Of a DNA stretch of 20,148 nt, positions 6,070-14,147 are shown piece by piece; the first letter of the stretch is position 1, and each line of letters opens with the position of its first letter. Position numbers and translations under genes: made by a program. Below the pieces are notes generated by a model. It saw nothing but the letters and a program-made list of their open reading frames with translations, was not told the DNA's origin and did not search any database. The stretch is from an uncultured Acidaminococcus sp. GTDB taxonomy: Bacteria; Bacillota; Negativicutes; Acidaminococcales; Acidaminococcaceae. The stretch spans positions 1 to 20,148 of the forward strand of contig CAJMHI010000035.1 of NCBI GenBank assembly GCA_905213155.1, written 5' to 3'.

Positions 6070-8142
6070 GTGAAAGAGTATACAGGCGATAGAATCAGAA
6101 ACGTAGCCATTGTAGGTCACGACGGTGCCGGAACAACATCCTTGACAGAAGCCCTGCTCTACCGCAGCAAGACCATCAGCCGGATGTGCAAAGTGGAAGA
6201 CGGACAGACAACAACGGATTTTGAACCGGAAGAAATCAAACGCGGTGTCTCTGTCAGTGCGTCCCTGGCACCTTTGGAATGGCGGGATGTAAAGATTAAT
6301 TTTATTGATACACCAGGGTTTGCGGATTTTGTAGCGGAGGTGAAAGGGGCTTTCCGTGCCGTGGACAGTGTACTGATCGTGGTTAGTGCTACCAGCGGGG
6401 TGCAGATCGGAACAGAACAGTGCTGGAAACTGGCGGAAGAAGCAGGCTTGCCGCGCCTGATTTTCGTCAATAAGATGGACCGGGAAAATGCGGACTATGA
6501 CAATATCCTGGAGAATCTCCGGGCAAAAATCGGCAAGCGGATCTTGCCGCTGGAACTGCCGTTGGGCAAAGAAGAAAATTTCTGTGGCGTAATTGACGTT
6601 TTCAACCAGAAGGCCTATAAGGGCAACGGCAATGGGGCAGATGAAATTGAAGTCCCGGAGGAACTGAAGGCCTGGGTTCAGGATGCCCATGACAAAATGG
6701 TGGAAGCGGCAGTGGAAGCCGATGACGATGTGATGGAGCGCTATCTGGAAGGGGAGACCATCACCGATAAAGAAGTGATGGACTGCCTGGTTAAAGGCAT
6801 TAAGCAAGGGATTATTTTCCCTGTGCTATGCGGCAGTGCCTATAAAAATATCGGATTGGGACGGACGTTGTCCGCCATTGTGGATTATACGTTCCCTGCT
6901 ATATTGAATGATTATCATGTAACCAATCTGAAAACCGGCAAAGAGGAACGGCGGGATGCCAACGCCCCGATGGCGGCACTGGTCTTTAAGACCACCAGTG
7001 ATCCCTTTGTAGGGAAACTCAGCTTTGTCCGTGTCTTTTCTGGTTCTATTTCTTCTGACAGCACGGTGTATAATGCCAGCCGGGATACTACGGAAAAAGT
7101 AGGCGGTGTCTTTACCCTGCGGGGCAAGGCGCAAATTCCTATGAAAGAGATTTGTGCCGGAGATATCGGCGTTATCAGCCGGCTACAGTATACCGCTACC
7201 GGGGATACCCTCTCGTCTAAGGACGATCCGGTGCAGTTTGCACCCATTGAATTCCCGCTGCCCATGTATACCCGGGCCATTTACCCCAAAAAGAAGGGAG
7301 ACGAAGACAAGATTGCTACGTCCCTGAATAAATTGATGGATGAAGATCCTACGTTTATTGTGACCCGTAACCCGGTGACAAAAGAAACACTCATCAGCGG
7401 AATGGGGGACCAGCACCTGGATATTCTGATGGAACGCATGGAACGTAAATTTGGCGTGGAAGCCGAACTTAAGCCGCCCATTGTGGAATATCGGGAAACT
7501 ATCCGGGGCACGGCGGAAGTGGAAGGCAAATACAAGAAACAGACAGGGGGCCATGGCCAGTACGGGCATGTGGTAATCCGTATGGAACCGTTGCAACCAG
7601 GAAGTGGGTTTGTCTTTGAAGATAAAATTTTCGGCGGAGCCGTACCGCGGCAGTACATCCCTGCGGTAGAAAAAGGCATGAAAGAATCCTTGGAAGAAGG
7701 TGTTTTGGCAGGCTATCCGGTTGTGGATTTGAAGATTGTCCTGCTGGACGGGTCCTACCATACGGTGGACTCTTCGGAAATGGCCTTTAAAGTGGCTTCC
7801 CACATGGCGTTCCAAAAAGCTATGGAACAATCCAAACCGGTATTGATGGAACCCTACTACAACTTGGATGTGTACTGCGACGACCGGATGACCGGGGATG
7901 TGATCAGCGATCTTAACAGCAAACGGGGACGGATTTTAGGCATGCAGACCATGGATGATGGAAGAGCTTGTGTTAAAACCCAGGTCCCTTATGCTGAAGT
8001 GCTGGACTATGCCGTAGATCTGCGGGCCATTACCCAGGGAACAGGAACTTTTGAATGGAAGTTTGACCATTACGAAGATGTGCCGCCCAAGATGGCTGAA
8101 AAATTGATCGCTGCCCGGAAAGAAGAAAAAGAGAAGAAATAA
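6070..8142 (+). CDS. EF-G-like translational GTPase paralogue (altered GTPase site)
   Basis: The 690-residue product has all EF-G domains: G (about 1-285), II, III, IV (including KKQTGGHGQYGHV) and V. It is not the canonical EF-G of the str operon. DTPGF at 80-84 lacks the catalytic histidine of DTPGH, switch I reads KRGVSVS instead of RGITI, and the P-loop reads GHDGAGTTS at 16-24, with Thr22 where the nucleotide-binding lysine is expected. NKMD at 134-137 is intact. Phe/Tyr after DTPG is common in the EF-G-like (FusA2) group, but loss of the P-loop lysine is not something I expect there. Its role is unknown; ribosome binding with weak or no GTP hydrolysis is possible. The start is GTG at 6070, with GAAGGGGG upstream. 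The frame is open further upstream to 5860, but that part overlaps recG and is non-coding. Confidence 0.9.
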   Translation: MKEYTGDRIRNVAIVGHDGAGTTSLTEALLYRSKTISRMCKVEDGQTTTDFEPEEIKRGVSVSASLAPLEWRDVKINFIDTPGFADFVAEVKGAFRAVDSVLIVVSATSGVQIGTEQCWKLAEEAGLPRLIFVNKMDRENADYDNILENLRAKIGKRILPLELPLGKEENFCGVIDVFNQKAYKGNGNGADEIEVPEELKAWVQDAHDKMVEAAVEADDDVMERYLEGETITDKEVMDCLVKGIKQGIIFPVLCGSAYKNIGLGRTLSAIVDYTFPAILNDYHVTNLKTGKEERRDANAPMAALVFKTTSDPFVGKLSFVRVFSGSISSDSTVYNASRDTTEKVGGVFTLRGKAQIPMKEICAGDIGVISRLQYTATGDTLSSKDDPVQFAPIEFPLPMYTRAIYPKKKGDEDKIATSLNKLMDEDPTFIVTRNPVTKETLISGMGDQHLDILMERMERKFGVEAELKPPIVEYRETIRGTAEVEGKYKKQTGGHGQYGHVVIRMEPLQPGSGFVFEDKIFGGAVPRQYIPAVEKGMKESLEEGVLAGYPVVDLKIVLLDGSYHTVDSSEMAFKVASHMAFQKAMEQSKPVLMEPYYNLDVYCDDRMTGDVISDLNSKRGRILGMQTMDDGRACVKTQVPYAEVLDYAVDLRAITQGTGTFEWKFDHYEDVPPKMAEKLIAARKEEKEKK

Positions 8143-8151
8143 CGAGGAAAC

Positions 8152-8177
8152 AAAGGCAGGCGGCATCGCCTGCCTTT
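8152..8177 (+). terminator. Terminator of the EF-G-like gene
   Basis: AAAGGCAGGCG (8152-8162) pairs perfectly with CGCCTGCCTTT (8167-8177) around a GCAT loop. It begins 9 nt after the stop codon. The U tract is limited to the stem's own TTT and a following CCTTGCTTT, but the 11-bp stem is strong. Confidence 0.85.
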
Positions 8178-8179
8178 CC

Positions 8180-8208
8180 TTGCTTTCAGCTCCCAAATGG
8201 CCTATAAT
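8180..8208 (+). promoter_or_regulatory. Predicted tkt promoter
   Basis: TTGCTT (8180-8185), a 17-nt spacer, and a perfect TATAAT (8203-8208). It directly follows the terminator hairpin and lies 49 nt before the tkt start. Confidence 0.6.
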
Positions 8209-8257
8209 CAACAGTATCAGGCATACTATTGAACGTCCATCTGAGAGGAGACAATTC

Positions 8258-10246
8258 ATGAAAAAAATTGATACGGACTGCATCAATACCTTGCGCTTTT
8301 TATCCATAGATGAAGTACAGGCGGCAAACTCCGGGCATCCCGGTTTACCGCTGGGGACAGCGCCCCTGCTATACACGGTGTGGGACCGCTTTATGAAATA
8401 TAATCCGGAAAATCCCTCCTGGTTTAACCGGGATCGGTTTGTTCTATCGCCCGGGCATGGGAGCGCCCTGCTGTATGCTATGTTGCATTTGGCAGGGTAT
8501 GCGGTATCCCTGGAAGATCTGAAAAAATTCCGGCAGTGGGGTTCCAAGACTCCTGGACATCCGGAATATGGAGTCACTCCTGGCGTAGATGTTTCCACTG
8601 GACCATTGGGACATGGCTTTGTTATGGCAGTGGGCCTTGCTATGGCGGAGGCAATGCTGGCAGCCCGCTATAATAAAAAAGGCTTTCCGCTGGTTGATCA
8701 CTATACCTATGGGATTACCTCTGACGGTGACCAGATGGAGGGTGTTGCTTCTGAAGCAGCGTCTCTAGCCGGGACACTGGGCCTTGGAAAATTAATCTTC
8801 TTGTACGATGATAACCATATTACCATTGAAGGGGATACCCAACTGGCCTTCCGGGAAAATGTAGGGGAGCGGTTTACCGCTTACGGCTGGCAGGTGCTGC
8901 ATGTGGATTCTTCCGAGGATGTGGAGGCCTTGGCTGAAGCCATTGAGAAAGCGAAAAAAGACACTAAGCATCCGTCCCTTATTATCGTGCGGACCCATAT
9001 CGGCTTTGGTAGTCCCCGTCAGGATATGGCCAGCGCTCACGGGGAACCCTTGGGCGTAGACAATGTGAAAAAAACCAAGGAAGCTGCCGGATGGGATGGA
9101 GAAAAATCTTTCTATGTCCCCAGCAATGTGAAACGCAGATTTAAGGATAAACTCACTAAATGTAAAAAGCAGGAAACAGATTGGAATGCGTTAATAGAGA
9201 AGTATCAGCAGCAGTACCCAGACCTGGGACAGGAATTTACGCACCGTCTTGCGGGAAACGTAGACCTTGATGTCAAAGCGCTGATGGCTGCGTTTAAAAA
9301 TACGGAAAATGTTGCGACGCGGAGTGCTTCCGGGACACTGCTACAGCTATTGGCAGATAAGATTCCTGCTCTCACAGGCGGCAGTGCGGACCTGGGACCC
9401 TCCAACAAAACGGAAATGAAGGGCAAAGGGTTCTTTTCGCCGGAAGATCCCCTGGGACGGAATATTCACTTTGGCATCCGGGAACATGCCATGGGCTGTA
9501 TCGTCAATGGATTGGCGCTGCATGGGGGCGTATTGCCCTTTGGAGCTACTTTCCTGGTCTTTACGGATTTTATGCGGCCTGCGGTACGAATGGCGGCGCT
9601 GATGCATATCGGCAGCATTTTTGTATACACCCACGACAGCATTTTTGTGGGAGAAGATGGCCCTACCCATCAGCCTGTGGAGCAGACAATGAGCCTGCGG
9701 CTACTGCCCAATGTAAGTATTTTCCGCCCGGCAGATGCTTTGGAAACTGCCGTGGCCTGGAAAGCAGCCTGTGAGAACCGGACGCAGCCCACGTGTCTTT
9801 TGCTGACCCGTCAGGGACTCCCCGTTCTCCATGGGTACGAAAAAGTTATTGCAAAGGGCGCTAACAAAGGTGCTTATGTCCTCAGCCCTTCTCCCCGGGA
9901 TAAAGTGAAAGCGGTGCTGGTTGCTACGGGCAGTGAGGTTCACTTGGCCCTGGCCGCCCAGAAAGCCTTGGCAGCCAAACATATTGGTGTACAGGTCGTA
10001 TCCATGCCAAGCTGGGATGTATTTGAGAAACAAAGCAATGCCTACAAGAAAAAAGTGTTGCCTAAAGATGTTCCGGTCCTTGCCCTGGAAGCAGGTGTGC
10101 GGACTGGCTGGGCTCGCTATACCGGCAGTGAAGAGCGGGTTCTTGGCATTGATACCTTCGGTGCTTCTGCTCCGGGAGCAACTGTGTATAAAGAATATGG
10201 CTTTACCGTGGAGCATGTCGTGGATATGGTGAAAAAGTTAAAATAA
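8258..10246 (+). CDS. tkt: Transketolase
   Basis: Transketolase moves two-carbon units between sugar phosphates in the pentose phosphate pathway, using thiamine diphosphate and a divalent metal. The 662-residue product matches the usual length. Visible features are His27 in NSGHPGLPLG, His67 in SPGHGSALLY, GPLGHG at 115-120, and the cofactor-binding GDQMEG stretch with Asp156 and Asn186 in DDNH as metal ligands. The pyrimidine-binding domain carries GIREHAMG and EDGPTHQPVEQ, and the C-terminal domain is complete. The start at 8258 is set by GAGAGGAGA just upstream. It is transcribed from its own promoter and followed by a hairpin, then thiD only 19 nt later. It sits directly before the genes that make its cofactor. 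Confidence 0.97.
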   Translation: MKKIDTDCINTLRFLSIDEVQAANSGHPGLPLGTAPLLYTVWDRFMKYNPENPSWFNRDRFVLSPGHGSALLYAMLHLAGYAVSLEDLKKFRQWGSKTPGHPEYGVTPGVDVSTGPLGHGFVMAVGLAMAEAMLAARYNKKGFPLVDHYTYGITSDGDQMEGVASEAASLAGTLGLGKLIFLYDDNHITIEGDTQLAFRENVGERFTAYGWQVLHVDSSEDVEALAEAIEKAKKDTKHPSLIIVRTHIGFGSPRQDMASAHGEPLGVDNVKKTKEAAGWDGEKSFYVPSNVKRRFKDKLTKCKKQETDWNALIEKYQQQYPDLGQEFTHRLAGNVDLDVKALMAAFKNTENVATRSASGTLLQLLADKIPALTGGSADLGPSNKTEMKGKGFFSPEDPLGRNIHFGIREHAMGCIVNGLALHGGVLPFGATFLVFTDFMRPAVRMAALMHIGSIFVYTHDSIFVGEDGPTHQPVEQTMSLRLLPNVSIFRPADALETAVAWKAACENRTQPTCLLLTRQGLPVLHGYEKVIAKGANKGAYVLSPSPRDKVKAVLVATGSEVHLALAAQKALAAKHIGVQVVSMPSWDVFEKQSNAYKKKVLPKDVPVLALEAGVRTGWARYTGSEERVLGIDTFGASAPGATVYKEYGFTVEHVVDMVKKLK

Positions 10247-10257
10247 GCAGGATGCAG

Positions 10258-10293
10258 AAAACGGAGCTGTTTGGTTGTAACAGCCCCGTTTTT
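10258..10293 (+). terminator. Hairpin with U tract between tkt and thiD
   Basis: AAAACGG pairs with CCGTTTT and, after one A/C mismatch, GCTGTT pairs with AACAGC around a 7-nt loop. The 3' arm runs into TTTTTC. This has the form of an intrinsic terminator, yet the next gene starts 19 nt later with no room for a promoter, so partial termination or an attenuator is likely. Confidence 0.75.
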
Positions 10294-10312
10294 CAAAGAA
10301 AGGATGGTAACT

Positions 10313-11143
10313 ATGTTTCATTTGCTCACCATTGCTGGTTCTGATTCTTCCGGCGGTGCCGGTATCCAGGCGGATCTGAAAACTTTTGCAGCTAACGGCT
10401 GCTATGGTATGAGCGTAATTACTGCGGTAACGGCACAGAATACCACCGGTGTTACGGCCATCCAGAATATTGATCCGGAAGTGATCGGGGCACAGATTGA
10501 TGCGGTATTCCAGGATGTTCGGGTGGATGGGGTGAAAATCGGGATGGTATCCGCATCTCCCCAAATCCAAGTGATCGCAGAAAAAATGCGGCAATATGCG
10601 CCTAAAGTTTTAGTGATTGATCCCGTGATGGTGGCGACCAGCGGTGCGTATCTTCTGGAAAAAGAGGCCCGGAAGGATCTGAAGGAAAAATTACTGCCCC
10701 TGGGAACTTTGATTACTCCCAATATGATGGAAGGGGAAGTGCTGTCAGATCTTAAGATTAAAACGGAAGCAGATATGGAAAAAGCGGCTGCTATTATTTG
10801 CGACCAAGGGGTACAGGCTGTGATGCTAAAAGGCGGACACCTGACAGATACAGCAGATGATTATCTGCTGGAAACTGACGGCAGTGGGAAGAAAAAAGGA
10901 TCCTGGTTTAAAGGCCCTCGTTTTGCCAATCCCAATACTCATGGTACGGGGTGCAGTCTTTCGTCTGCCCTTGCCGCCAATCTGGCAAAAGGATGCAGCC
11001 TGAAAGAAGCGGTACAGCGGGCCAAGGACTATGTGGCACTGGGGATCGCACATGGGCTGCCGGTGGGGCACGGGCATGGGCCCATTCACCATTTTTACAG
11101 TTTATATGAAAAAGCAGGCTGGGAGGATTGCCTGAAGGAGTAA
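10313..11143 (+). CDS. thiD: Hydroxymethylpyrimidine (phosphate) kinase ThiD
   Basis: ThiD phosphorylates 4-amino-5-hydroxymethyl-2-methylpyrimidine twice to the diphosphate used by ThiE. The 276-residue ribokinase-fold protein shows the family start TIAGSDSSGGAGIQADLKTF (6-25), AQNTTGV at 41-47, DPVMVATSG at 103-111, and the anion-hole motif GTGCS at 211-215, whose cysteine/serine region ends the active site. The start at 10313 is chosen over an upstream in-frame codon (10271) that would lie inside the terminator hairpin; AAAGGATGG precedes it. It is the first gene of a thiD-thiM-thiE cluster. No TPP riboswitch is visible upstream. Confidence 0.95.
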   Translation: MFHLLTIAGSDSSGGAGIQADLKTFAANGCYGMSVITAVTAQNTTGVTAIQNIDPEVIGAQIDAVFQDVRVDGVKIGMVSASPQIQVIAEKMRQYAPKVLVIDPVMVATSGAYLLEKEARKDLKEKLLPLGTLITPNMMEGEVLSDLKIKTEADMEKAAAIICDQGVQAVMLKGGHLTDTADDYLLETDGSGKKKGSWFKGPRFANPNTHGTGCSLSSALAANLAKGCSLKEAVQRAKDYVALGIAHGLPVGHGHGPIHHFYSLYEKAGWEDCLKE

Positions 11144-11148
11144 AGGCT

Positions 11149-11961
11149 ATGGAACCTTGGGAGAAATTTCCCCAGATCAGTGAAGCGGTACAGGCACGCC
11201 GGCCGCTGCTCCACCATATTACCAATTATGTGACGGCAGGGTTCTGTGCGGATGCGGCTCTTGCGGCAGGTGCTTTGCCCATGATGACAGATTCCCCGGA
11301 GGAAGTGGAAGATGCGGTGGAAAATGCAGATGCCCTGGTGTGTAATTTGGGGACTTTCAGCGCTGCCCACGGAGAAGCCATGGCAAAAGCAGCCCGCTGG
11401 GCTAAAGTCTGTCAGGTCCCTGTACTGCTGGACCCGGTAGGAACTATGACATCGCCGTTGCGCCGTGAAACGGCCCTGCTTCTTTTAGCGGAAGGCGTTG
11501 CTGTGCTAAAAGGCAATGGAGCGGAAGCCCGTTCTCTTTTGGAAGAAAATGGAGCCATGGAAGGGCGTGGCGTGGATTCTCTGCCGGATGCGCTGCCGGG
11601 AAAGTTGGCCAAAGAACTGGCCTATAAGTTTTCCTGCGTGACGGTTATCACCGGACCTACGGATGCCTTAAGTGACGGAAAACGCAGCTTGCTTGCCCGG
11701 AATGGGTCCTTCTACCAGCAAAAAATTACCGGGGCCGGGTGCATGACAGGAAGTCTTATGGCAGCAGGCATTGCAGTGGCAGACACACCGCTGGAAGGCG
11801 CTTTGTGGGGACTGACACTCATGAACATAGCCGCAGAAAAAGCTGAAAAGGCTTGCCAGGGACCGGGGTCTTTCCGGATGGCACTTCTGGATGCTATTTA
11901 CCAAACAAACGGACAGGAGCTGCTGGAAAAGTTTCAGGGAGGCTGGGATGCAGAATATTGA
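11149..11961 (+). CDS. thiM: Hydroxyethylthiazole kinase ThiM
   Basis: ThiM phosphorylates salvaged 4-methyl-5-(2-hydroxyethyl)thiazole, supplying the second substrate of ThiE. The 270-residue product has HHITN at 22-26, the TDSPEEV region near 48, LDPVG at 94-98, KGNGAE at 121-126, and the catalytic GAGC at 195-198 followed by MTGS. Cys198 is at the position known from the B. subtilis enzyme. The start at 11149 has GAAGGAG at 11134-11140 and is 5 nt after the thiD stop. The end overlaps thiE by 14 nt. The presence of ThiM, with no thiazole-synthesis genes here, points to salvage. Confidence 0.96.
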   Translation: MEPWEKFPQISEAVQARRPLLHHITNYVTAGFCADAALAAGALPMMTDSPEEVEDAVENADALVCNLGTFSAAHGEAMAKAARWAKVCQVPVLLDPVGTMTSPLRRETALLLLAEGVAVLKGNGAEARSLLEENGAMEGRGVDSLPDALPGKLAKELAYKFSCVTVITGPTDALSDGKRSLLARNGSFYQQKITGAGCMTGSLMAAGIAVADTPLEGALWGLTLMNIAAEKAEKACQGPGSFRMALLDAIYQTNGQELLEKFQGGWDAEY

Positions 11962-12580
11962 TTACAGTGTGTATCTGGTAACGGATCGGCATTGTCTTAG
12001 AGGACGGGACTTTTACGCCGCCGTGGAAGAAGCCCTGCAGGCTGGGGTGACGTTAGTGCAGCTAAGAGAAAAAACAATGACGCCAGAAGAGCTGCTCCTT
12101 GAAGGACAGAAAATGCTGGCACTGTGCAGGCGCTATGGAGTGCCGCTTTTAATTGATGATCAGATTGAAGTGGCTAAAGCACTGGGTTGCGCAGGAGTTC
12201 ATCTGGGGCAGGAAGATGATGTCATTACTAAAGCACAACGACTGTTAGGCCCGGAGGCTGTGATAGGGATTTCTGCCCACAATTTGGAAGAAGCGATAGC
12301 GGCAGAAAAAGCCGGTGCTACGTATCTGGGTGTGGGGGCTATGTATCCTACAGGCAGCAAGAAAGATGCCAAACTGCTACCACAGGGGATGCTGCACAAA
12401 ATCACAGAAACCGTGCACATCCCCGTGGTGGGCATTGGCGGGATCCATGAAGCCCAATATCAGGAAGTCCTTGCACAGGGAGCGTCCGGATGTGCCATGA
12501 TCAGTGGGATCCTGGGAGCAGACGATATTACGGCCACGGTGCATCGCCTGAAAAAAGTGGCTACGGCCTGTAAAAAGTAG
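11948..12580 (+). CDS. thiE: Thiamine-phosphate synthase ThiE
   Basis: ThiE joins hydroxymethylpyrimidine diphosphate and thiazole phosphate to thiamine monophosphate. The 210-residue TIM-barrel protein shows VQLREK at 37-42, LIDD at 68-71, GVHLGQED at 83-90, PTGSKKDA at 134-141 (phosphate and pyrimidine contacts) and GIGGI at 162-166. One point differs from the common pattern: the usual INDR reads IDDQ (Gln72). The start at 11948 is supported by GGGAGG just upstream, inside thiM, and by family length. The 14-nt overlap with thiM implies translational coupling. A kinase for the final step to thiamine diphosphate is not in this window. Confidence 0.96.
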   Translation: MQNIDYSVYLVTDRHCLRGRDFYAAVEEALQAGVTLVQLREKTMTPEELLLEGQKMLALCRRYGVPLLIDDQIEVAKALGCAGVHLGQEDDVITKAQRLLGPEAVIGISAHNLEEAIAAEKAGATYLGVGAMYPTGSKKDAKLLPQGMLHKITETVHIPVVGIGGIHEAQYQEVLAQGASGCAMISGILGADDITATVHRLKKVATACKK

Positions 12581-12592
12581 CGGAGAAAGCGT

Positions 12593-13012
12593 ATGGCAAG
12601 GAATCAAAAAGCGGAACAGCTGGGAAAGAAGCTGCTGAACCAGTTTACCCGCCAAATCACGGATGCGGTCTTCCTTTTCCTGGAAAACGAACCGGCGCTG
12701 TATCAGGAGTATCAGGAAGTTTTGAAGGAAAGCAGCCAGAGTAGCGTCAATTCCGTACTGGGCAAGATGATTACCGAAGCGTATGGTTTGGACAACCTGA
12801 ATAAGGAAACCCATCCGAAAAGCCAGCTGCTGAAAAAATATACCCGCCACAGCGTGCGATGGGAAAAGAAGCTGACCCAGGCCCGGAGAAAAGTTTTGTA
12901 TGGCGGGGAAACGCTGTTTACTATGGCAAGGGATGACGGGCGCAGCGAGGAGCCAGAGAAAGAAGAACAAAAAAAGAAGACTCCCCAGGAAGAGAGCCTT
13001 TTTACAGAATAA
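12593..13012 (+). CDS. Charged protein of unknown function at the end of the thi cluster
   Basis: I do not recognise this 139-residue protein. It is predicted all-helical (for example residues 5-60, with NQFTRQITDAVFLFLENEPALYQEY), soluble and rich in Lys and Glu. The last 30 residues are highly charged and probably disordered. There is no signal peptide, membrane segment or cysteine motif. It begins 12 nt after the thiE stop with GGAGAAAG upstream, and the cluster's strong terminator overlaps its stop codon, so it is almost certainly the last gene of the thiD-thiM-thiE transcript. Codon use is like its neighbours. A thiamine-related role is only an inference from position. Confidence 0.8.
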   Translation: MARNQKAEQLGKKLLNQFTRQITDAVFLFLENEPALYQEYQEVLKESSQSSVNSVLGKMITEAYGLDNLNKETHPKSQLLKKYTRHSVRWEKKLTQARRKVLYGGETLFTMARDDGRSEEPEKEEQKKKTPQEESLFTE

Positions 13013-13044
13013 GAGACCGACAGGAGTGTTTCCTGTCGGTCTCT
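13012..13044. terminator. Bidirectional terminator between convergent genes
   Basis: A perfect 14-bp stem, AGAGACCGACAGGA with TCCTGTCGGTCTCT, around a GTGTT loop. It overlaps the last base of the stop codon at 13010-13012 and lies 3 nt from the stop of the minus-strand gene at 13048. U tracts are short on both sides (CTCTTTGTT on +, TCTCTTATT on -), but the stem is very stable. Confidence 0.85.
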
Positions 13045-13047
13045 TTG

Positions 13048-13944
13048 TTAGTGCAGCGCCTTTGCGCCCACGGCTTTTCCTTTTATTTCCGTAGCGTTTT
13101 TTGCCGCTTCTGGAAGGACGATGTCCGTTCCTTTATCATAGGCAAAGGATAGTTCAAATTGCAGCGTAGAACTGCTTAAAAACGCCTGGGCCATTTCCTG
13201 CTGCTGAGGAGTGACCTGGCCCGTAATGGTAGCTGCTTCCAGTATTTCTTTGCCGGATGTCCGGAGCAATGGGGTGAGATCCATGAATAGGCCCACGAGT
13301 CTGCCAGATTTTTTATCAATTGTGGCTCGGTAGGTCAGGTCTCCCATTTTTTTCAATGCTTTTTTAACTGCCTTTTGGCCTTCAGTTTTGTCATTGCGTT
13401 TATTGGTTTTAAAGAGCTTTTGACTGTCTAGCGTAACATCAATGACTTTGGTCTTACCCTTATCACTGACTATTTTTGTGGATTTCACATTTTTCTTAAA
13501 GGTATCCGTGCCTTGCTGGACTTCTTTTTCTGTAGGAGAGGTAAAAGGAATGCTGTGTTTCTTCCAGGTTTTGCCATCGTGGATGTATTCATCCAGCGTA
13601 TTCCCCTTTTGTATGGCGTAGAAGGTAAAAGCCTGTTCCATTGGCTTTTTGGCCCCCAGCATGACGAGTGTCACCGTTCCCTTACCTTCCATTTTCATCT
13701 GGTTAGGTGCATCTTTTTCTTTTGGATCCTGGATTTGACCAGCAGCAATAACGTTACCGCTTATGATGGGCGTAAAAAATGTGCCTTTAAGATTATACTG
13801 TACTGCTGGCGCTTGGTCTAAAAGTGCATTGGCTTTCAATACCTCGTCCAATCCCGGTTTGCTGGCAGCCTGGGCCAGTGGGCTTGCCATTAGAACAAAT
13901 GCTGCTGCCGCACCTAGTATACGAAGCTTATTAAAAATTTTCAT
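13048..13944 (-). CDS. Secreted protein of unknown function (possible LolA/LppX-like fold)
   Basis: The 298-residue product has a clear Sec signal peptide: a basic start (MKIFNKLR), a hydrophobic core (about 9-22) and an AQA-A cleavage site at 26/27. There is no lipobox cysteine. The mature part is rich in Lys and Thr, with alternating strands and phrases such as YNLKGTFFTP, YIHDGKTWKKH, TYRATIDKKSGRLVGL and LQFELSFAYDKG. This resembles the beta-sheet lipid-binding LolA/LppX-like and DUF6612-like secreted proteins of Bacillota, but I assign the fold only tentatively. The start at 13944 has AAGGAGG on the minus strand. It is monocistronic: a promoter-like TATAAT is at 13981-13986 and the shared terminator lies after the stop. 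Confidence 0.8.
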   Translation of the reverse strand: MKIFNKLRILGAAAAFVLMASPLAQAASKPGLDEVLKANALLDQAPAVQYNLKGTFFTPIISGNVIAAGQIQDPKEKDAPNQMKMEGKGTVTLVMLGAKKPMEQAFTFYAIQKGNTLDEYIHDGKTWKKHSIPFTSPTEKEVQQGTDTFKKNVKSTKIVSDKGKTKVIDVTLDSQKLFKTNKRNDKTEGQKAVKKALKKMGDLTYRATIDKKSGRLVGLFMDLTPLLRTSGKEILEAATITGQVTPQQQEMAQAFLSSSTLQFELSFAYDKGTDIVLPEAAKNATEIKGKAVGAKALH

Positions 13945-13980
13945 AGGACAGCCTCCTTAAAAATTTGCTTTATTGGTTAT

Positions 13981-13986
13981 ATTATA
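13981..13986 (-). promoter_or_regulatory. Likely -10 box of the secreted-protein gene
   Basis: A perfect TATAAT on the minus strand, 36 nt upstream of the start codon at 13944. I found no good -35 hexamer at the right distance, so the promoter is either activator-dependent or weak. Confidence 0.4.
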
Positions 13987-14082
13987 GCCCATTTCTTACT
14001 CCAGCGAGGAACTTTTTTAAGAAATCGGATAAAGGTGGAGTGCATGGCGAGTACAAGCAGAAAACCAGCACAATAGAAAAAT

Positions 14083-14111
14083 TTGCGCAGGGTCTGGAAA
14101 CTTACTATAAT
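14083..14111 (+). promoter_or_regulatory. Predicted promoter of the SDR gene
   Basis: TTGCGC (14083-14088), a 17-nt spacer, and a perfect TATAAT (14106-14111), 36 nt before the start codon at 14148. It is divergent from the promoter of the secreted-protein gene. Confidence 0.6.
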
Positions 14112-14147
14112 AAAAAAGAAAAAGAAAAGGTGCTAAGGAGTTAGTAT

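Noticed and set aside
6064..6807. A 247-residue minus-strand open frame within the EF-G-like gene
   Set aside because: The + strand frame is unmistakable EF-G, and the minus frame has no recognisable domain; it is a codon-bias shadow, as are similar long minus frames in tkt and ffh.
8235..8250. CTGAGAGGAGAC before tkt as part of a TPP riboswitch
   Set aside because: Only the CTGAGA core matches; the other conserved THI-box segments are absent and it is simply the ribosome binding site region.
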